Shown: positions 57,485 through 64,000 of the stretch, piece by piece | Numbering within the stretch: position 1 is the first letter of the stretch | Layout: every line of letters starts with the position of its first letter | NCBI RefSeq assembly: GCF_029168945.1 | Contig: NC_083602.1 | Span: 65,306,600 to 65,370,599, forward strand | DNA from: Cannabis sativa | Lineage: Eukaryota > Streptophyta > Magnoliopsida > Rosales > Cannabaceae | Reading direction: 5' to 3' | DNA: 64,000 nt | The notes under the pieces: generated by a model | Seen by the model: the letters and a program-made list of their open reading frames with translations, nothing else | Told to the model about the DNA's origin: nothing | Database searches by the model: none | Program-made: the position numbers and the translations under genes

Positions 57485-58985
57485 TGGCTTGCCCTATCCA
57501 ACATGGTCCTGTACTTCTCGGCTATCCCGTAGTACGAGTTAGTGCAACTAATTTGGACATGGAACTTTGGGTACCAACTATCCAACCTATGTGAAATGCG
57601 ATCTATGAGAAGGGGATTCCAAGTGTAAAAATTGTAATGACTATCTCGAAATGACACTTCCGAGGGGCGATGCTCTGGAGATAATGTTCCCAAGCCACGC
57701 AATCCTGAGCTTCCTCATTGGCTAGGACGAGAACCTGCTGCCAAGAAGAATACTTGGGATATTTATAATCACAAGTAAACTCATTGTCAGTAAGGAGACC
57801 CACAGACGTCAAGTTGACCTCGTTCAAAAGAAACTAACATTACCGAAGGCCAAATGGAAGACCCAACAGGAGCCTGCGTCGCTCGGCCATCTTAAGAGTT
57901 GGAACTGGTCTTTGCTAGACAACTGTCAAAAATAAAGGCAAAATTAAAGTCAGCCGAATCGCGTAAAAAGACATGGAATGATTTAACCAAGTCTTAAGTA
58001 AAAATTTCTTACGTATTATGCGAAAGGTGGTTGTGCCGATTGGGGAAAGACCAATCGTCTAGAAGAAGTCGCCTTTAAAGGGAGTTTTATTTGGCAAATC
58101 CACAATGATCTTACGATCACTTGTGTGAGTCCCTAGGTAGTAAAAAACCCCTGCTGCATTCTTTCTCGCAGGAACAGCCTTGACAGAGTAAAGATACACT
58201 ATTTCCTAGGGAGTGGGGCACTCCTAATTCAAAATTCTGTACAAAACCTTCAAACTTGCGAGAATTCTGTATGAAATGAGATTCAATTGGAATGGGGCAA
58301 GTCCGAGATGGTTTAAGAAGTCCTTGAAATAGTCTCACAGGGGGATAATGGCTCCAACCCTGATGTGTTCGAGGCTCCAAGCGCCTATTCCCGTCGAGCC
58401 ACTCATACTGGCCTCACCATTGGCCCCTTCAGATGCTTCGCGAGTAAGTCGTATTGGTGGATAACAACTGAACTCGCCAGCAACTACCGATCTAACCTAA
58501 CTGTCTCACTTATACTCAATACCACAAGCCTTCAGGGTATTACCTACGTAATCACCGATGGCTCGCACCTTCGACTCTATGAATTTAGCCTTGAAGGTGA
58601 CGTTAGGATCCTGGGCAGTCTTTGATTTTTGAGGCTCGGAGGTCATAATTTCGAAGTCTAGGTCACCTGGTTCAAAAGAAATTGTGACTCTGGGTAAAAA
58701 TAAAGGCATAGCCAGATGAATAGACGATAAATTGGGGGGTTCAGGCCAAGCAACATCTCGCAAGAAACAGCGTTTTCCTTCAGTAATTTCTTACAAGAAG
58801 CGTCTGTGGCGACTGGCAATGTCATCCTGCCAGGTTTTTACTAAGTGTTCCCTAATTTTTGCATCATTTATCTCTAATTTAGATTTGGGTTCTGAAATTC
58901 TAGGTTTGTATGGAATGGCAAGTTCACTGGGACACTCTGTTTCTAAATAATCTAGACGATAAACTTGTGAACCAGATTGGGACAT
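57485..58985 (-). pseudogene. Old gypsy antisense gene, 5' exon (decayed)
   Basis: Starts with ATG at 58985 (MSQSGSQVYRLD). On the minus strand around 58330-58260 one frame gives FKDFLNHLGLAPFQL and SYRILAS, matching in place and kind the Transposase_28-like block of the young element's antisense gene. Frames then shift repeatedly down to 57485, where copia B cut it; the rest is at 19990-20790. The join restores continuity at CTAAG. Non-functional remains of the bottom Tat element. Confidence 0.72.
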
Positions 58986-59473
58986 TTCTGCAAGGAGAAA
59001 GCAATCCCAATTCCTGGATGAAATTTATCAAACCAGAAGTTGGTAAATTGGAGAAACTCGAAAACCTACGTTCTGCCTAAACCTTAACATTTACCCAGAT
59101 ACAATTCAATCCTAAAATTGCTAAAACCAAATGTGGTAACAAAGGTGCTAACTAAGAAAGTAGTAATCAAACCCAGAAACACAAAATTGAAAGCATGTAA
59201 TAAAATAAAGAGAAAAGTCACTTATTGTTTGAAGTTAGGTTTTGGGACGATGAATGTTCCTGTAATCGACGGAACAACGAATGGCGTGAAGATCCCTCTG
59301 AATGCTTGAATTCGAAAATTAAATCGGATGAAATTCGCAGGAAAAATATTAATGACAAAGATGGCATGCAAGGTTTTAGGCTAATCTAGGTATGGTTTTT
59401 TCTACAGAAAAGCTCAAAAATTCTCAGAGTTTTTGAAATTGCAAAGGTAATGCAAAGGTGGTTCCTTTTTTTG

Positions 59474-59481
59474 ATTTTATA
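59474..59481 (-). promoter_or_regulatory. TATA box of the old antisense gene
   Basis: Minus strand TATAAAAT, about 490 bases before the ATG at 58985, paralleling the box at 52561-52568 in the young element. The 700 bases between ATG and LTR are otherwise non-coding. Confidence 0.45.
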
Positions 59482-59696
59482 CTCTTAGGTTGATCTCCGT
59501 CAGATTAAGGAGACACTTGATCCAACGGGTAAAATTTAAAAAAGGAAGTGGAAATGATAGTTATTAAATGCTTATGTGCATCGAAACCACAAAACCACCA
59601 AAATCAGAGGACATACGTTTTTTCAAAAGGAACAGAAATACCCTTTGTAATCATTTAAAAAGCACTTTTCATTAATAAGAACTTTTTAAGGGGCAA

Positions 59697-60680
59697 TTTT
59701 TATACCCAAAATTCGGCTGGCACTTTAGAGGAGGACACATGTCAACTTGAGAGAATATGAATCAACAAATATAATGGTAATTATATTTAAGGATATTACA
59801 ATGGAATAACTCATTAAATGCATAGAGTATATTTATAACTCGCTGACTGTAAAGTCTTAAGAGAGATAAGGATATGCAAACTATTGACTCATGTGTTGAC
59901 GAGAAACCATTTCGTGTTAGAAGACACAATCGTAAGGATGACATTTGTGATACAAAGCGAGGCATTAATCTCGCTACGTATAAAGAGATGAAGATGAGAC
60001 ATGTTGACTGCTAGAACACTTAGCGTATAATATACATTGTACAAACTAAGCATAACAGTTGAACGAATCCAAACAACGAATAGCGAGGCATCCATCTCGT
60101 TAAAGGAAGGCATACTCATGGTACCTTCACTAATCAGCTCCAGATATCTTTCAAAGAGATCCATTGCTCTGTTGAGTCAGCTCTCTCAGATAGAAGCTGA
60201 CATTCAAAAGATGTTGACTGCTGAAGTTCACCTTGTCACCAAGAATTGTGATTGTCAGATGGAGCGTTATGTCTTCAATAGCAGAAACGACAGTATTTAC
60301 ATTATTAACCTCATAAAGACATGGGAAAAGCTTCAGCTCGCTGTCAGGGTTATTGTTGCTAACCCAACGAGATGATCTAGCAAAGATGCACTTTGTAGCG
60401 TATCTGAATCCACGTCAGCATTGACCCAGTAAAAGCAGATAAATCATAATTGTGTGATTTTCAAATAATAACTGCATTTATTTTATGTGGGAGATAATCA
60501 AATCCCATAATTTTAGGGAAATATTGTTGTGGGATATTAATCTGATTGTAATTAACTGCCTCCCTATGTAACTATAAATAGGGGTAGAGTGTACTAAAAA
60601 AAGGACAAAAAATCCTTGAGAGAAAAACCCTAGTATTGTATCAGAAATATCTAATAAGATAGACTCATGGACTATATGCT
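59697..60680 (+). repeat. 3' LTR of the bottom Tat gypsy (approximate ends)
   Basis: Preceded by a purine run (AAGGGGCAA) after the antisense-gene promoter. Starts near TTTTTATACCCAAAATTCGG. Contains a TATA box (60573-60580) and then a block with ATAGACTCATGGACTA, similar to the young LTR around 42060. The 3' end is blurred where a copia LTR relic begins. No 5' partner LTR is present in the window. Confidence 0.6.
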
Positions 60681-60689
60681 TCAAAAGTT

Positions 60690-61780
60690 AACGTCCTATG
60701 ATTCATCAGTGCACTGGATTTACACCAATGCGATAATCACCGATAAAGTTTACTTACATTGGACTGGGACCGATATTGATCTTGGTAAAGATATTATAAT
60801 CTTACTGTTGTATCTTTCTAAGTCAATATCACTGGTGATCTTAGATTAAAAGATCTTAATCCTAATATGGTTAGGTTCGATCTCAAGAGTGTTATTTATG
60901 TTCTTAGAGTTGTTCGTTAAAGCCTACCAATTGGTTTGAGTAACACATACATCTTGGGGACATGATAGTACAATTGAGTGGGAGCGCTAATCATAGATAC
61001 AAAATCTATAGCTTTTATCTTGACATAGAAGTGAAATGATAATTTCCTTCGAGCTTGGCTTAGTAGAGATAAATGGAAGAGCTCTTATTTCAGTAATTAT
61101 ATTAGTTTAGGGAAATATTATTTATAGGAAGCTAAGTGTTTTAAGGATTAAATACATTGAGGGGTGGAACGTTAAATTTATCCTTACTTGATGTAAATCA
61201 TCTATAGAGGATCTTTGATTATTTGGATTAGAACGATAGATAATTCATAGCGTATATATATTGTGAAACATATAGAGCGTTCTATAAAACTAAGAGTGTA
61301 ATTCTAATAGTGGCACAAGGAGAAATTAATAAGTTAGAGAATTTACTTGGTAAATTCTAGATCTACCTATTGGAAGCTTGGTTATATAGGTTCATAGTCC
61401 CCACACTAGTTGAATTTTGGTTAAATTCTTCACTCAGTTAATTGATTTTGATTAATCAATTATAATTCAAAAATTAGACTATGTCTTATTTATGAATTTT
61501 CACTATGCAATGGCTTAATTGTGAAGAAAAAAGGTTTTTGGGTTTATTTGTTAATTAAGAGACTTTATTAAGTCTAATTAATAAATAAATTAAATGACAA
61601 TTTTATTTGAGATTAATTTTAATTATTAAATAAATAATTTTGATATTTAAATGATTAAAATTAGAAAATATGGCATTAGTGAAAAAAGATGAATTGTGGA
61701 ATAAAATTGCAAAATTGTAACTAGTGGGGCCCACATCTTATGGCCGACCACTTAAAATTTTAGCCAATTTTTATCCCTGG
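60690..61780 (+). repeat. Diverged copia LTR relic
   Basis: Collinear with roughly 7090-8090 of element C (for example the GGGACCGATATTGA, CAATTGAGTGGGAGCGCTA and TTGGAAGCT blocks) but with many substitutions and indels. It lacks both LTR tips and the TATA box. An older or different subfamily, on the plus strand. Confidence 0.7.
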
Positions 61781-62048
61781 GTGCACAATCTTTAGTGTGA
61801 CCCAAAGGTTCAATTTCAGCCTCATCACCAAAACCAACTCCATCATCTTCTGACATCTCTTTGGACCTGATGATAGTGCCACTCTGCCCACTCTCTTCAT
61901 CTTCAAGGGGAATTTTCCAAGAGTCATTAGCAAAGTGAGCATCAAGATACACTTGCTGAAAAGTCGCTATCAGACATACACGATGGAGGTTATCATTAGT
62001 AAATAACATCTTTCCATGTCTCTCCCATATGTTAATACTAGTCAACAT
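61752..62048 (-). CDS. Unrecognised open frame, 98 codons
   Basis: A minus-strand frame whose last bases overlap the edge of the copia relic. The middle is acidic (EDEESGQSG, SEDDGVGFGDEAEIE). No motif, signal peptide or membrane segment is visible, and I do not recognise a family. The codon pattern is not AT-run driven, so it may be a piece of a real or retroelement protein cut by the relic. Weak call. Confidence 0.25.
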   Translation of the reverse strand: MLTSINIWERHGKMLFTNDNLHRVCLIATFQQVYLDAHFANDSWKIPLEDEESGQSGTIIRSKEMSEDDGVGFGDEAEIEPLGHTKDCAPRDKNWLKF

Positions 62049-63255
62049 AACATTTGTTCTCTATTTCATGTCGATAAATGGAGGATGTCTTTTGAAAGGG
62101 ACAACCTTTTGAAAGGTGACATGTCTTGAGGGAATTTTGGGTGTATAGAATTACTTGTTGTGGGAAAGTCTACAGTTACTCTTAGTGATATTTTCAATAT
62201 ACACTCTAAGTTAATGGAGATCGTAGAAGCCTTTCTTTTTATGTGTGGGACTCCTTTTTAGATCACACAAAAAATTGATCTCATGAGGAGTTAGAATAGG
62301 CCAATTCTGTAGTTGATAAAAGATAAAGATTGTAAAAAAAATCCGGTAACCACTCAGATTTATCTAATAAGGGAAAACCCTAAAGTAATGAGCAATCGAC
62401 AAACCACGATTGGAGAGTCATGAATGCACACACATTCATATGAAATCTTGACCAAGAGCTACAACAAGGATTTTGAGAACCACTAGGACATCCAATTCTG
62501 GGTTTTCTAACAACAATGTCAGGTAGTGAATACTCATCTCAAATTAGTTCATCATGATTCTGAGTATTGGAACTAAAGACAAGAGGTCATAGTTCGAAGG
62601 CTCGATCTCTTGGGTCCTTGCTTGCAATAGTAATAGTGAGTAACTCAGTGGCTATAATATTTCCTCCACGGGCCTTGTCTAGATCTTTAGATTTTGGCAT
62701 CGTGAGCCTTGCATGAATGAATTGGGTTGTGTGTCGGTCATATTCTCACGCTAGGAATATTTACTCTCAACTCAGTTTTCCTCAACTTTGATAAGCGTAA
62801 TATCAACTTAATTCATCTTAAGATATCTTTCCTCAAAATTTAGACAAACTGCACTTTGCTGGAATGAATAATTTCAACTCAAATAGCTCATATGAAAATC
62901 TTATTTTTGATTTTTGGAGGGCATATCAATGGAGTTAAAGGATTTTCAAAAAGATCTAGAATCCTTAAATTGAACTTTACAAAATTTGAATTTTTTTGAA
63001 ATTAACTTAAATTTAAAGAACACTTGGAGAACACTTGAAGGATTGATGAAAGCAAAGTTTTCAGACTCTCCATTCTCTGTTTTGGTTGTGTGGACCAGAT
63101 GAGAAAAGAGAATGGAGGAGTTCTCTATTTACAGCAATTGATCTCCTCTATTCTTAGGCTAACCACGAATAGATTTAAATTTAAATTTAAAAAGAAAGAT
63201 AAAGAGAGAGAGATTTTATCTCTATCTTGAATATTTTGAGTTTTGGTATTTTCAG
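62049..63255. other. Unassigned intergenic stretch
   Basis: AT-rich sequence with no coding frame of substance and no clear repeat ends. A GA-rich microsatellite-like tract lies near 63195-63215. Confidence 0.4.
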
Positions 63256-63948
63256 TAGGGGTGTTCATAAAATAGTCGATCCAATCCAATCCGCACGATC
63301 CAATCCAATCCAATCCGCAAAGTGCGGATATCCGCACTTGTGCGGATTGGATTGGATTGGAAAATTCAAAATCCGCACTTGTGCGGATTTGATGTTGATT
63401 GACATGTAAAAGTAACCGATCCAATCCAATCCACACATATTTATAACAAAAATAAAAAAATTATATATACAAATAACATTTTAATGTAAAGAAAATAGTA
63501 ATTTAAAAGTCTAATACATATAATACAATTATATTGAAAAACTTAATAGATAAAATGTATATTCTTATATATTTTTTTTAACATACAATTTTAAATAAAA
63601 TTAAATATTTTTTTTATATATACAATTTTTTTTCTTCCTTTGAATTTGTTATTTGTTATTTTATTTATTTAATGTGTTGTTGGAGACATAAAATAAGTAT
63701 AGTTTGTTTTATTTTGTTGCTAGTTATGTGAAAAAAAAAATATTTTTTTTATAAATATTAAATAATTTAATATTAAAAAGTAACCAATCCAAAGTAACCG
63801 ATCCAATCCGTACTTTTGCGGATTGGATTGGATTGGATTTGAGCTATTGTGCGGATTAGATTGGATCCAAAAAATGAAATCCGCACTTAGTGCGGAGTGG
63901 ATGTTGTTTGACCAAAAAAGTGCGGATTGGATATGATGAACAACCCTA
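63256..63948. mobile_element. hAT-type MITE with 8-base target duplication
   Basis: Ends TAGGGGTGTTCAT and, in reverse complement, TAGGGTTGTTCAT. The exact 8-base duplication ATTTTCAG flanks it (63248-63255, 63949-63956). Both subterminal regions carry many direct and inverted copies of GATCCAATCC and GTGCGGATTGGATT, with an AT-rich centre. 693 bases, no transposase. The subterminal clusters are likely transposase binding sites. Confidence 0.88.
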
Positions 63949-64000
63949 ATTTTCAGTGTGTATATATATTTCTGTATATTTGTTCATTAATGGATGGTTC

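Overview
The window is nuclear DNA from a flowering plant, most likely a eudicot. It is very AT-rich and carries a plant PR-5 (thaumatin-like) gene, a BARE/Angela-like Ty1/copia family, Tat-lineage Ty3/gypsy elements with the second (archaeal-type) RNase H, a BED-finger hAT transposon and several MITEs. The species cannot be fixed from the sequence. Only one ordinary host gene is supported: a single-exon thaumatin-like protein at 2747-3490. Nothing prokaryotic is present.

Layout. 1-5700: AT-rich flank with small DNA transposons (Tourist-like at 258-1010, hAT MITE at 3781-4049, Tourist-like at 5440-5690) around the thaumatin-like gene. 5720-6466: two unrelated LTR scraps. 6470-60680: one long nest of transposons that can be peeled layer by layer, because every inner layer has an exact target-site duplication (TSD). 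The bottom layer is a decayed Tat-type gypsy element: pol pieces at 6470-6713 and 16984-18999, antisense-gene pieces at 19990-20790 and 57485-58985, 3' LTR at about 59697-60680. A near-intact copia element C (6714-16978, + strand, TSD GTTAC) sits in its pol. Copia copy B (21012-57479, - strand, TSD CTAAG) sits in its antisense gene. Inside B lie copia copy A (21041-35777, - strand, TSD CTTAG, in B's LTR) and a young Tat gypsy (41397-53782, + strand, TSD GTTAT, in B's leader). Inside A's LTR lies a hAT transposon (22198-26743, TSD ATTTATTC). 60690-64000: a diverged copia LTR relic, an unrecognised stretch and a hAT MITE (63256-63948, TSD ATTTTCAG).

How the parts work. The copia elements carry about 1.9 kb LTRs, an initiator-Met-type primer site, an unusually long leader (about 2.7 kb) with conserved small hairpins, and one gag-pol frame. 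Copy C has a shortened gag, one stop codon and a damaged integrase zinc finger. The young Tat element has LTRs that look identical over 781 bp. It has a gag-pol frame broken only by one extra A in an A-run, and a separate gene on the opposite strand with its own TATA box, a 5' UTR intron and coding introns. pol and this antisense gene converge on a short array of hairpins in which one stem shows a compensated base-pair change.

Most promising for follow-up: the hairpin array between the convergent genes, the spliced antisense gene seen in both Tat elements, the paired CTAAT-loop hairpins in the copia leader, and a mosaic LTR in copy B suggesting gene conversion. All identities and alignments were read by eye; no search or structure calculation was run.
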